A stretch of 64,000 bases of DNA, from NCBI GenBank assembly GCA_951230915.1, contig OX579635.1, positions 47,244,001-47,308,000 of the forward strand, written 5' to 3'. Below, piece by piece: positions 44,005 through 56,193 of this stretch. Below the pieces are notes generated by a model. The model was not told where the DNA came from. It ran no database searches and saw only the letters and a list, made by a program, of their open reading frames with translations. Origin of the DNA: Antitrichia curtipendula (Eukaryota > Streptophyta > Bryopsida > Hypnales > Leucodontaceae). Position 1 is the first letter of the stretch. The number at the start of each line of letters is the position of its first letter. Made by a program: the position numbers and the translations under genes.

Positions 44005-47000
44005 TATAGTGAAAATTGATCGTGCGCTTGTAGCACGCTAATTTAAGTTATAAATTGTTGCAAAACGTGGAGAGGCTGACGTGCTGTGCATGGACGATGC
44101 GTAGACGAACTAATTTAGGAATGAAGTATTAATTTCCGAGTTGCACCTCTTCTTGTAATGGTAGATTAGCGAATTTGAAGCGTACATCAGAACCTCAGAA
44201 GCCACAAGGTAAACGAGTGAAGTAGGGTTTTTTTAGCTAAATCCATCAATGCAGGTTAAATTTGGAGGTGCCGCAATCGAGCAGCAGACTTCCAGTATAA
44301 CTGCCTAGAGATACGTGCCATGAAGGGAGGAAGTCTCGAGGACGCCGCCTTCTTTTTTTAGATGTCAATACTTTTGGGGCTACGATTTGTTGGCAGCTTC
44401 GCAAACATCTTTGGGTGTACAGTGATATTAGAAGTAGGAAGTGGGTCAGCATGCGATAACTTTTTGTGTGCACTTCCAAGATGTGGATTGCTAGTGCGGC
44501 GAGTTCCAAGTCTGTCTATCCAAAAAATTGAAGTCTTTGGCAACAACAGATTCAGGTATCGTATGTCCAGCACTGGTGGAAGCTACAAGTCTAAACTTTG
44601 AGCCGCTTCAGCAGTATCTGAAGGTGGAAGGAGGGCAGTACTATATGCGACAGAGGCATCAATGTCTTAAGGCAAGTTTGCATGCTTAAGTAAAGGATGT
44701 TTTAGGTCTAGCGATTTAAAATTTTCTCGAAAGTTATGTTCCCATGAGTACTATGCGTGTGATGAAAACATCCACTAATCGGAAGAAGTTGTACATACGG
44801 AATGGAAGGAAAACCAGAAGTCAATAAAACTATAAAGTGAATGTAAGAAAAAAAAGAAGTTTTTGAATTATTTTGGTCGTACACTAGATGACAGTGTAGG
44901 ATGCGAATACTTGCATGCTAGATGGTTTCAGGACTTCAGTCATTCGTAGTGAGGTGAAAATAATGGAAGTAGCTGTTCGGTCTGCTGCGAAGTCGAGGAG
45001 TGTGGACGTAATCACTATTTGGGTTTGAAGTTCAGCTGTCATTGCGGCAGTCGTATGCAGCTCACAGTTAGTCGAAATTCCTTTGCAGGTGCACAGTGTT
45101 TCTCAGAGTCTCATACAATTGAATAGAGGTACGTCGTTAAGGTGCGGCAGTGCGCTATGGAACTTTAGATGTGTACTATGTCATGCATTGCTAGTGTGTT
45201 TGAATGAAGAGTAGGACAGGTTTGAATGGAAGAGGCAGAAGAGGACAATTACCGTGTGGCTTGTTTTGCACTGTGTGTTGTAAAGTTGTGACTGTTGTGG
45301 TAATATCCATTGAAAAGAATACAAGTCATTACCTCTGCATGCATTACAAAATGAAATTCACTTCTTGAATTTTGCAGAGGATTATTGTATTGTTTCGTAA
45401 CTTGTAGTGAATTTGAGAACGGCGGAGAAGAGAAAGGAGCAAATCAGCCCTGAAAACGAACAACTTTTTGGAAATAGTCGAGGTGAATTTCACATATACT
45501 TTCAAGGTTTCATCGTCATGTTCAATGAGGTCGTCGTCAAAGGTAATGAAGCGCGTTAGTTGTTTGTTTGTAAGTAAAGAAGGATCCCTGGAATATAGCA
45601 GAATTCGCGAACTTGAAGTGGACCGAAATAGTGTGTATATTCATAGACAATAACAAAAAATAGCATGACAGGATTGAGCAGAATAGGATGAGTAGGACAT
45701 GTGCCTTACTGTACTCATTGTTTCAGTGAGTTTGTCGCCGCGCGTTCCTAATGAGCTGTTGTTGTAGAGGTTTTCAAGCGGAGAATGATCGTTACTAACG
45801 TGAGTACATGTAATAAACAAACAGTGCACAATCATTGCAGAAGTTCTGTTTACAATATCGTCATTTCGAATCACTTATCGAACGTGATTTAGGCTGAAAC
45901 TACAGCCTGTTTGGACTGAAGCAGAGCACATTTTCGGAAGTCGACGACTTCCTTAGTAGACGGACTTCGATTGTATCGTAGTCGTTGTTTATGAGGTCGA
46001 CGGAAGAGGTAACGATTCGCAGATTTGAATGTGTTTGCGTCTTTGGGTAGAACCATATCCCCCATTGAATGGAAGGTTATTACGGAATAATAAATAGGAA
46101 AACGAAAAGCAGTATCAGTTATAAATGGATGCAGTGACATCTCTTTTTTTGTGTTCGGCAGTCGTTGTACTGTGTTTACTAAAGGAAGATGGTAGAAATG
46201 AAAATGAAATTTGTATGTGGAAAACATTTCACTATTGGGCAAGATGAAGTCGCAATTCCTTGAATGAGTGCATTAAAGAACAAGACGTGCAGGTATGACT
46301 CTTGTTGAGAAAACCTTACCCATGTATTGGGGAGGTTAAAGTCAAAGGAAAACCAGGACTGTAATAACGGAGAAAGTGGCAGTCAATGGTGCTTTATTGG
46401 TCTGTAGTAGGAATAATTTTCTGTTCGAAAGTGGTCAAGAAATGAGTGCTGTCTATGAGAAGAGAACATTTAATTTCTGGAAAAGTAGATATTTGCAAAG
46501 AGAGGTATGCAGTGGTCTTTTTAATTTTTTAGCTTTTATTCATTGTGTATTAAATCCGTATAACGCCTTTTTAATTATTGTCGGAAGGCACAGTGCATGA
46601 TGATCAAGAGTGAAAAGCAGTAGTGGAACAGAACTTATGTAAATGTCAAGGTGGCAAGCACCCGTAGAGCAAGATGTCTGCTCCAAGGAATATGCAATTA
46701 CGTGAAAGAGCAAATACTAGCATTGCCTTCAGAATATAAGAAATGAAATGGGAAGTGACATCATTCTTTGAATGGATCTTTGGAGTAGTACTTCATTTGA
46801 ATTATGTTGTGAATTGAAGGAAGTAATGATTAACGCATGGTGCAGATGCTTGTGGGCAAAACATCGCAGCCTGTAGGGGAGGTATGTATCTTTGACGTTC
46901 TATTCGTGAAAGAGTTTAGATGTTTCTGAAAATTGTTAAATATTTTTTGTGTCTACGGTCTTTCGTGACAGTCTGCGAGCATGTTCGTACAAGCTTATGT

Positions 47001-47042
47001 CGTGCATGCTTTTAGTGTACATGATGAAGCCTTTGACTGAAA
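44005..47042. other. CACTA right arm, no confident gene
   Basis: AT-rich, short frames only. Possibly introns of the plus-strand gene. Nothing else supported. Confidence 0.4.
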
Positions 47043-47309
47043 TTGCAGGTCTTAGGAAATAAAAGAAGAGGAAGGAAGCAGTTGGAGTCGTTTGTGCCGT
47101 GGAAGAGTACTAAAGTTGCCGATGGAAGTCGTGAAAAAATTATTTCGGCACAGAAGGAGCCTCCAGCAAATGTCAAAACAAATGGAAGTCCAGTATTGAA
47201 GAGTGCGTGGATAGCGACTAAATCTGCTGGCGCTATTGGTGTGAAAAGAACAAGAGAAGCAGGCAATGGTAATGTGTCCTTTGCTTCACGTGACAGACAA
47301 GAAATGTAG
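47043..47309 (+). CDS. Plus-strand CACTA gene, basic exon
   Basis: An 88-residue basic frame: LGNKRRGRKQLESFVPWKST, SREKIISAQKEPPANVK, GVKRTREAGNG. An acceptor-like TGCAG precedes it at about 47048. No domain. It is consistent with the N-terminal, nuclear-localised part of a DNA-binding protein. Confidence 0.4.
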   Translation: MQVLGNKRRGRKQLESFVPWKSTKVADGSREKIISAQKEPPANVKTNGSPVLKSAWIATKSAGAIGVKRTREAGNGNVSFASRDRQEM

Positions 47310-47653
47310 TCATCAACCGGAAAGGAACCAGAGGAGCGAAAGGGAGAGTCAAGTAAAGGACGGCAAGAAGGTAGGAAACAATGTCACATGAGAAGTGATG
47401 TTTATAGGAAGAATTGAATGAATTTCAATTGTTCTAATGACACAGGAGTACAGGTATGTGGTAGTGTGGCACACGTAATAGTCTTCTCTGATTGACATTG
47501 CCGTGAACGGTGCGTATGTAGTGATGTGCACTGAATTGCAAGTCAGCAATGAGAGATACGATAATCAGCCGTCATGTGTACTGAACTGTGCATGTACGAC
47601 GACATTTTTCCTTTTGTTTTCTCTCATTTTTTTATTGTGATTTTAAATCACAG

Positions 47654-47994
47654 GAACTTTTTTGCACGGACGAAGAAGTTCCATACCAACTTATGCAGTG
47701 GATGGTGAAGATAGATCCATTGGCGCAGACCCTTCTACAAAATCATTGACATGTACCTCCTTGCCTAAGTTGCATGTTGAATTTTCAACCGAAACAGGGA
47801 ACGGCGTTTTGCTTGTCTGCAAGGTGTGCAGAAGGAGCATGGACGACCGCAGGCGTCAAGTTCGACAAAGAAGATGCAGATTTCCGGAGTTGCAGAGGAC
47901 AGTCTAGGGACTTCGAGAGCAGAACCTGAACGCTATGCAGCAGGAGAAGAGGAGGAACACGAATCTTTGGCAGTGGTTGGACAGGAGGACGCTG
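47654..47994 (+). pseudogene. Plus-strand CACTA gene, middle exon
   Basis: Opens after an acceptor (AAATCACAG) and ends at a strong donor (GCT/GTGAGT, 47995). The frame changes near 47825: the first part reads RRSSIPTYAVDGEDRSIGAD, the second TKKMQISGVAEDSLGTSRAE then AAGEEEEHESLAVVGQEDA. Function unknown. Confidence 0.4.
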
Positions 47995-48182
47995 TGAGTA
48001 TGGACAGAATTCTGATGGACATGCATGAGGACCTTGACGTGCTAGTTTTAGTAGTGAACAGTGCATTTGTTATATTTCGTCTTCATGGCTGTGGAAGTTT
48101 GGCTCTTAAACGTACTGCATGCTGAGTTGGGGCTTTTCTCTTGTTCCTACACCCATTTCTATTCATATATGGGACATGCACA

Positions 48183-48408
48183 GGCGCACGAGCATTCATT
48201 GGACGACAGTGAAGAGAACGGGTCCGCGTCACTGAGAATTACGAAGCGCATAGCGAAACCAAGGATCAGTGATAAGAGGGTCATGACTGAAGATCCCGAC
48301 GATGCGGACGTGGCAGACGAAGAGGATGTTGACGCAGCTGTAGTAGGGTATGTTGCAGAATCGAAACACAAATATGACAACACAGATCTTCATGAGATGT
48401 TTTACTAA
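48183..48408 (+). CDS. Plus-strand CACTA gene, acidic exon
   Basis: Opens after an acceptor (ATGCACAG). It reads AHEHSLDDSEENGSASLRI, then RVMTEDPDDADVADEEDVDA and KYDNTDLHEMFY before a TAA. The same frame continues past the stop as SQSDRKKERRQERAWREKDG, so the TAA may be a mutation or retained intron. Confidence 0.4.
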
Positions 48409-48419
48409 AGTCAGTCTGA

Positions 48420-49526
48420 TAGAAAGAAAGAGAGGAGGCAAGAGAGAGCATGGCGCGAAAAAGATGGGGATAGACGTCGGAAGGAAGGGCTGCCCCGCAA
48501 TTTTCTTCTGGTGGATGAATACACCAAGAAACCATACGGCGTGGGAGTGGGTGACTGGAGGAAGGAGCTGATGTTGCTTTCCAGAGATCTAGACCCAGCG
48601 ATTGGAAATATAAACAAACAACCGGAGGGAGCGGTGGCTGAAATAGTGGAGTGGATACAACATACTTGGGAATATAGCTTCCCTATAAAGTATGAGTATG
48701 TCAAAGAAGTTATCGCGCGTGGTGTTACCTTGAGGCGTGGTGATTTGTGGAAGCAAATCCATAATGGAGAAGATAAGCTAGAAGGGCTGTTGGACCGAAC
48801 ATGGTGGACTCTTCAAAGGCAGCTGGATAATCCAGCGTCAGTGAAGAAATCGGAGAATTGTTGGAAAGCCAATGCAGCAGGCTTAACTTTGGCAGAACAA
48901 GACCTTCAGGCAAGGTAGGAATAAGACACAAACTAAGAAGAATATTGAGGAGGTCGTCGGATCCAGAGGAAATTCGTTTCGAGATGAGGCGTGACAAAGG
49001 ATATGGTGGGCGTCACCAACAGGACAAACAGAGTTTGGAAGTCATACATGGAAGCGGTGGTCGAAGAATTTAGACAACAGAAATGCCACAGATATGTGTA
49101 GCAGCTAAAAACTCACGTGAAGGTCGCATTCCTGAACGGGAGGAAGAAGAGCAAGTGCAAGAAGAAGAGCAAGTGGAAGAAGAGGAGCAGATGGAGGGAG
49201 AAGAGCATGTGCAAGATGCAAGTCACGGAATTTACGTAGAAGACATGTCTAGAGGAGAAAGTGAAGAGACAGTTGTTGCAAAGAAAATTTCTTCACTATC
49301 GACTGAAGACATTGTCAAGCATTCCTTTGTTCTTAAGATGATGGAAAGACTAAAAGCTCTGGAAGATGGAAAGGCAAATACTCAATATGAAGGAATGTCT
49401 GCCGATGAAGAGGTCCGCAATAACCAGGAACGTCTGCATGTGTCAGGAGAAGCCAGAACTCTTCAGGAAGACGAGGTCAACTGTGTACCAGCCCTGCTTA
49501 CATATAATTGGCAAAATAGTCTGTGA
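48420..49526 (+). pseudogene. Possible second CACTA protein (TNPA/Transposase_24-like), frameshifted
   Basis: The frame reads KEGLPRNFLLVDEYTKKPYG, VGDWRKELMLLSRDLDPAIG, IQHTWEYSFPIKYEYVKEVI, GVTLRRGDLWKQI, DRTWWTLQRQLDNPASVKKS and NCWKANAAG. The layout (W...K..., then D..W..L...L..P..., then a N/K-rich step) recalls plant CACTA second proteins of the Transposase_24 type. After about 48880 the coding signal moves to another frame (GKVGIRHKLRRILRRSSDPE), and then to a third. It finishes as a clean frame with a Glu/Gln repeat (EEEEQVQEEEQVEEEEQ) and a coiled coil ending at 49526. At least two frameshifts are needed. It is on the opposite strand from Tnp2. Confidence 0.45.
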
Positions 49527-50589
49527 AGGAATACAACATTAGTGACAATGACATAGGCAACCAAACGTAAGGACTAATAGCTAGTTGTTTGTGGATGCAA
49601 CGTATTTTTTTTAATTCAAAATGTGCTCGTGTGCAGGATGCAATCCTTGCTTTGAATTTGAAAGGAAATGATGGTACGCAACCCGATACGCAACCATCGA
49701 AAAAGCAGAGGAAGAGAGGAAGACAAGCGTGACGAGAATCTATGGCAGAAGTTCAATGTAAGTGCCGTGCCTTTCATGAAGATTTTTCGAAGCACAGACT
49801 GTTATACAAACTCTACATACGGAGCAAATGTTGCAGGGAAAGTAGTTATGGCAGATGTTATCCCCTGGACTTGTAGCGAGTACTGTCGTGCACATGAAAG
49901 GCGTGTATGAGAGTAGTGACTGCAGTTTTTGAAGTTCTTAAATTTTCAGGGGTGTGAGATTAGTGACAGTATTTTTGGATGTTAGAAAATGTGGAGGATG
50001 TCAGAGTACTGACAGTAGTCTTTGATGTTTTAGAAATTAGAATACGCAAGCCAATATGAAATATTTGTGTTGACATACTATGGAAATGCAAAGTTAATTC
50101 ACACGTTATAGCTTACTTAGCTGTGTGTGATCATAGTTTTGAAAGTAATTTTCTAATACATGTACAAACTTTATTCAAGTACCCTCCCTATATGATTGTA
50201 GTTTTGAATGATATTTTGTAATACATATAGTAGTTTTAGTCATGCTGGAAAATATATGAAGTTGACGCACAGATGGAATGCTCTTTTATAATGTACATGC
50301 AGATGATGAGCATTTTAAACAATGAACATCGATACCAAACCAGATGTATTTCAATATAATTACAGTGTCAGATGTACATCAAGAAATACCGTTTTAGTGT
50401 TGTGTTCACTGTTGTCTATAGTCGAATGCACAGTATAATTGCCTTCATATGCAGAGAAGTATTTCTCAAGAAAAGGAAGTCCAAAACTGATTTGAATAGA
50501 ATCAAGTTACGAAACTGAATCAAAATCCCAACCAGCAAACGAAAGAAGCAGACGGAGCAGAAACAAAACATGTGCACGGTAAGGATATT
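49527..50589. other. CACTA right arm, distal part
   Basis: AT-rich with no gene. A possible small exon after GTGTGCAG at 49637 (ALNLKGNDG...) is too short to support. Confidence 0.4.
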
Positions 50590-50771
50590 ATAAAGCAAAA
50601 ATTTAAGTTGAGCCGAATTGACACGAGAATGACAGGAAACCATTCCAAATTGATTGAAAAATGACAAAGTCTTGTCAATGAAGCGGGCAAAACAATAGGT
50701 ACCCAATGACAAGGCATTTGACACAACCATGTCAAATTTCTGTCATTTATCACAAGGATTTCCTTGTAGTG
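50590..50771. repeat. CACTA right terminus: subterminal TGACA motifs and 14-bp TIR
   Basis: TTGACACG, ATGACAGG, ATGACAAAG, CTTGTCAATG, AATGACAAGG, TTTGACAC, ATGTCAAA and TTCTGTCATT occur in both orientations over 150 bp before the inverted CACTAC end. Confidence 0.8.
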
Positions 50772-51055
50772 CTACTTCTACAAGAAAGACAAAGCGGCCT
50801 TTGATTCACCTCGAATCACGGTGATTTGAGTTTGGAATACTACTTTTACAAGAAGACAATGCGGCCATTGATTGATTCACCTCTACTCAAGGTGAATTGA
50901 GTTTGGGATACTACTTCTACAAGAAGACAAAGCAACCTTCGATTCACCTTGAATCAAGGTGAATTGAGTTTGGGATATTAGTTCTACAAGAAAGATAAAG
51001 AGGCCTTTGATTCACCTCGAGTCAAGGTGATTTGAGTTTGGAATACTTGTTCTAG
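50772..51055. repeat. Continuation and edge of the satellite array
   Basis: Begins with the CTA duplication and the missing part of the unit broken at 8847. Four diverged monomers follow (GGCGGCC/GCAACC variants), then the array fades after about 51055. Greater divergence here fits an array edge. Confidence 0.92.
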
Positions 51056-52235
51056 ATATAGAATAGGAAAAGGGAAAAATCATTTTATGTAAGGGAAAGA
51101 CTAACATCCATTAAAATCGCTCACCTCTAACTTCACAAATGAAGATAAATAGCCAAAATTCCACGGAAGTCTTCCAAAAATTTGGATGTCGTACACGTTG
51201 CAAACAATCAAACCACATGCTGAAGTGAGATTGACATTCCTCAAAAACTAGTGACACCTCCACAATGTTACAATAGTTACAGCCTCAAGAACTGAAAGCA
51301 TTGGAAAGCTAATAATTAGAACTACTCATTGGAACCTAATTCTGAACTCTGGCTTTGAAACTGCTCATTTGAACTCTGCCTAAGGAGCTCACAAAGAATC
51401 AACAATGACTCAAATGCCTGTAAAGGTCACAAATAATGAACGATGACTGCAAAGCTCACAAATAATCAACGATGACTGCAAAGGCAACATGGTATACTCA
51501 CGGTCCTAAACCCTCAAGTATTCACAACGATTCTCTCAAAATTGATAAAGCGCCTCGAAAATCATTAAAATGCACAGTGAGCTTCCTCGAGTTTGAATTC
51601 ATAAACATGTTGGTTTAGGGTCTTCCTCCAGCTCGAAATCCATGAACATCTTGATTAGTCGATCACTGAATCAATGCAGCTAAACATAAACATCCTCAAT
51701 CACTGGATTCATAAACATCCTCGATCACTGGATCGATGCAGCTACCAAATCGGAGCAATCGAACTAACCTCATCGGGGCAATCTGATTGGTTCAAGGTTG
51801 ATCACTGGATCGATCTAACTAAGAATTTGGAAACGAAATGATCAGAAACGGAAACAATCTGATCGGTCATCAGACAATCACAAGATGAACCTAGCTACGA
51901 ATTAGTCAACTTACAATCTTAAAAGAATGAATGAAGATCCAGATCTCCAAGGAAGAGTACATAGAACTCAAACCAGTTCAAAATTCAAAACCAGGAAGAT
52001 AGAGAGTCTCTTTCGATTCCTTTGGCAATACAAGCTCATCCCAAAGAGCAAGGCTCAATTAACGTTGCCCTCCCACAGATCAATATACTGATCTACATCA
52101 AGGCAGCCAAAAAAAATTACAAGCAAAGACAATCAAGATTCTCTCCTGCAAATCAGAATTTGGCGACCACCATCGATGAAACAAAAAGTCAATAAACAAG
52201 CCTAGCAAATCCTCACCGAAAATCCTGAAACGAAA

Positions 52236-52365
52236 ATCCTCAACGAAAATCTTCACCGAAAATCCTCGATTGTTTCTTACAGACCTGTACAATCATTTTC
52301 CTCAACGAAAATCTTCACCGAAAAATCCTCGACTGTTTCTTACAAACCTGTACAATCATTTTTTC
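52236..52365. repeat. ~65-70-bp tandem duplication
   Basis: CTCAACGAAAATCTTCACCG followed by CTCGA(T/C)TGTTTCTTACA and CCTGTACAATCATTTT occurs twice in a row. Confidence 0.8.
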
Positions 52366-52826
52366 CATGATACACTCGGATACTTCTTTTAATCAGGCAG
52401 TTGCGCCAACCAGGTGTGTCCTCTTGGTCTCCATGACGAATTGCAAAAAATATGTATCCATTCTAAGCCTCACGACCACAGCGAAACGTACACGGACCGG
52501 ACCTGCTTCTGGTTCCAAAAATTAAAGACCTGCTTATCTACATCAGTGAGGATTTACTCTTGTTGGTGTCGTTTCTCCAAAATTAGGTAGCCGTTTGGCA
52601 AACCCAGAGAAGAGTAGGGTACGGGACCGCAAGACAAGAACTGCAAGACAAAAGTACATAAGTCACAAGAGACTGAGTTTCCGTGTCTACGTGACAATTT
52701 GCGATTCAGGAAGGCTAGTCGGCAAGCTTTACAAATAGCCAAAATTTGCACAATTTGAGAACCACTCAAAAGAGTTGCATCGAGTACCCTTGTAAAAAAT
52801 ACATTGACATTCACATGATATCCTGT

Positions 52827-53085
52827 CTCGGTCGCAGTTCGCTATGAAGATTGCATACCAGGTTGCTGCCTTCTGATGATATGATCAACTCATATGATCG
52901 TTCCGAATTTGGGGTTTAGGGTTCACGAATATCAACGTTCTCGTGGCGTCCATTACTCGGTCGCAGTTTGCTATGAAGATCACACACTAGGTTGCTTCCT
53001 TCTGATGACATGATCAGCTTATATGATCATTCTAACATTGAGGTGTGCTTGTTCATGAACACCAATGTTCTTGTGGCATCCATGA
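52827..53085. repeat. 129-bp diverged tandem duplication
   Basis: CTCGGTCGCAGTT(C/T)GCTATG at 52827 and 52956 begins two related units sharing GGTTGCT(G/T)CCTTCTGATGA and GTTCT(C/T)GTGGC. Confidence 0.75.
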
Positions 53086-53939
53086 CTCTAGTCCGAAACC
53101 GTCTCAAACACACCAAATCAGAGCCAACAGACTACAGGAGCAGATCTAGATCTGAAGCAAAGCAGTAAGAACAACGAAGTTCAGAAAAATCACCTAACTG
53201 CTTGTGCTCCTCGACGTGGTTGCAGGGACGTCCGTGGATTATGCCGCAACAGGCGCCGAGCAACTCCACAATCTAGCTCAGTCCGGTATGCCTTCGTCTT
53301 CTCCGCAACAGGGAACGAGACCTTGGTGGCAGCACCACTCACAACAGGGAACGAGACCTTGGTGGCAGAACTAAAAAAAACCTTGGTACACAGAAGCGCT
53401 CGCACGGAGGAACAAGCCGACCACATCGAGCACAACGAACAAGTAGAAGCCCGAGAAACCAAACCCCAAAAACCCTAGACAAAAAAGATAAGGCCCCTAC
53501 TAAAATCCGGACCTTGATTATACCCGGAACCAGGCTTCCTACCCGACCCAGTCCCCCTACCCGATCCAGTCCTCCTACCCGACCCAGGCCGTGAAAATTG
53601 AATTTTGGAGAGGTTAAAATATTTATTTTCTTAATTTTCCTTGAAAGACAATAAGAAATGACATCTAACCCAAGTTGTTTCATATTATTTGGAGGTTTGT
53701 GGAATTAGGTAAGAAATTTTGAAGTTGAAATGCCATACGGCTCTAAAAGTGACCACCTCCTAGAATGTACAGTTTCTGTACATTTTGGTACATTAAAGAA
53801 AGCAAAATGTACCTTTGTATCATGTTCGGTTCAAAATGCTTAATCATAGTGCAAGCCTCCTCCCTTAGTAGACAACAAACATACACTTTAAATGTTTAAC
53901 GCCAAACTGGTGATAAAAAAGAAATCATGCTTTTCGGTA

Positions 53940-54757
53940 CTTTGTGACATCATCCACTTTTAAAAAATTCATACCTCAAAACAGGCTGTTTGTTTTGTTT
54001 TATTTTGTTTGTTTGTTTGTCACATTGAAATCTCCCGGACCATGCATCCCCCGGGGGCGTGCTTTGTATTGTCGGAAAGCCCTCGACCAGGAGGGGTGCA
54101 CGGGCTTTGTTTCGTGGCATTTGGACTTATGGTGCAAAAGTTATTGAATTTCAAAAAAATTATGGATCAAAAAATTACTAAATTATGCTAAATTAAAAAA
54201 AATTTGAACTATGTGTCAAATTATGATGTTCTTGGTAGCACTGGAAAGCCCTCGACAAGGATGGCTTGGTTTTGTGGCGTTTGGATCTACGAAGGAAAAA
54301 TTATTGAATTTCAAAGTTCTTTTTAAATTAAAAAATTAAAAAATTACTTTTTGGGTGTGGCAACAACATAGGGCACACTTTGCTTTGTGGAGTTTGGACC
54401 TAGGGTGGTAAAATTATGGATTTTTGAGTTATTTTTGGTTTTAAATATAGCTTTTACTTTTGTTTTTATTGTGCTAGCGGCATAAGTCCATACCTTAAGT
54501 TTGGCTGTTTGTTTTGATTGTTTTGTTTTGTTTGTTTGTTTGTTACATAGAGATCTTCCGGACCGTGTGTTCCCCAAAGGTGTGCTTGGCATTGTCAAAA
54601 AGTCCTTGGCTAGGAGGGGTGCACGGGCTGCTTTTTGTGGCATTTGGACCTGCAATGTGAAAGTTATTGAATTTTGAAGTATTTATTGAATAAAAAAAAT
54701 AAAAAAATATTGTTACTTTTATTTTTTGGATTGTGGCAATGGCTCAGGGCACGCTAG
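53940..54757 (+). repeat. Dispersed repeat with three related subunits and a Helitron-like 3' end
   Basis: Related blocks (TTTGTTTGTTTGT, GACC..GC.T.CCCC, GGAGGGGTGCACGGGCT, TTTGTGGC.TTTGGAC, AAGTTATTGAATTT) start near 53990, 54240 and 54530. The last ends ATTGTGGCAATGGCTCAGGG CACGCTAG followed by T of a TA repeat. Plant Helitrons end CTRR/T after a CCCGTGC..GCACGGG-like hairpin, so a degenerate Helitron end is possible. An inverted copy is at 63783-64000. Confidence 0.45.
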
Positions 54758-55637
<880 letters not shown>

Positions 55638-55943
55638 TGTCGCAGTCCGAATTTTTGGTTTTCAGTTGTTTATCTAGAAAACGGAACGGAAACTATCGAT
55701 TAGTATGTAGGTTTTGTCTAGAAACAGCAGAGGACGGAAAATTAGGAAAGACATTGAAATAGTGGAGTAGTTCGAACGAATCCAATCCTAGTGGTGACAC
55801 CCAGGAACTGGATGGAAATCGGATCCTTGTCCGGAAGTAGTAGTGGACCGGATTGGGGGTTAGAGAACCGGATTAGGGTTAAACCGGATTGGTGGGACCG
55901 GACCGGTAAATGTCATCATGACGACTTTTAGGTCAGGAGAGAC

Positions 55944-55951
55944 TATAAAAG
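55944..55951 (+). promoter_or_regulatory. TATA box of LTR-like copy 2
   Basis: TATAAAAG in GAGACTATAAAAGGCC, equivalent to 34387 in copy 1. Confidence 0.6.
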
Positions 55952-56193
55952 GCCAACACCTCCTCAGTCGCACTCCTTTTTCCAAACTCCGTTTGGTGAG
56001 AGTGTTTTGTCGCGCTCCTCATGTTTCGGCGCTGTGTGAGTGTTCGCGTGTGTGCGTGAGTGTGCGAGTGTTAGAGGTGTGTTGCAGGGTAGGTTTCCGG
56101 TTGAGATCGGAGAGAGAATGTGAGAACGTGACGTGCGGCTAGGACTGTGTGAGGTAGAATCGGAAAGGACTGTCTTAGATCTAGTCTGTGTCC

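Larger units (their letters stand above)
8848..50771. mobile_element. Giant CACTA/EnSpm DNA transposon (41.9 kb, with nested insertions)
   Basis: The left end reads CACTACAAGGAAATG and the right end is its inverse, ATTTCCTTGTAGTG, giving a 14-bp perfect terminal inverted repeat. It is flanked by the 3-bp duplication CTA (8845-8847 and 50772-50774). Removing the element and one CTA rebuilds a normal satellite unit (GATACTACTTCTACAAG). Three-base target duplications, CACTA ends, subterminal TGACA repeats and a Tnp2 gene are family hallmarks. Without the nested 21.35-kb element the CACTA element would be about 20.6 kb, still large for the family. The Tnp2 gene is broken, so it is probably non-autonomous now. 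Confidence 0.95.
51056..53935. other. Intergenic region beside the satellite
   Basis: No convincing gene. Contains several short local duplications and a 24-bp repeat of CTACCCGACCCAG words at about 53538-53590. Telo-box-like GTTTAGGG at about 52915. Confidence 0.5.
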
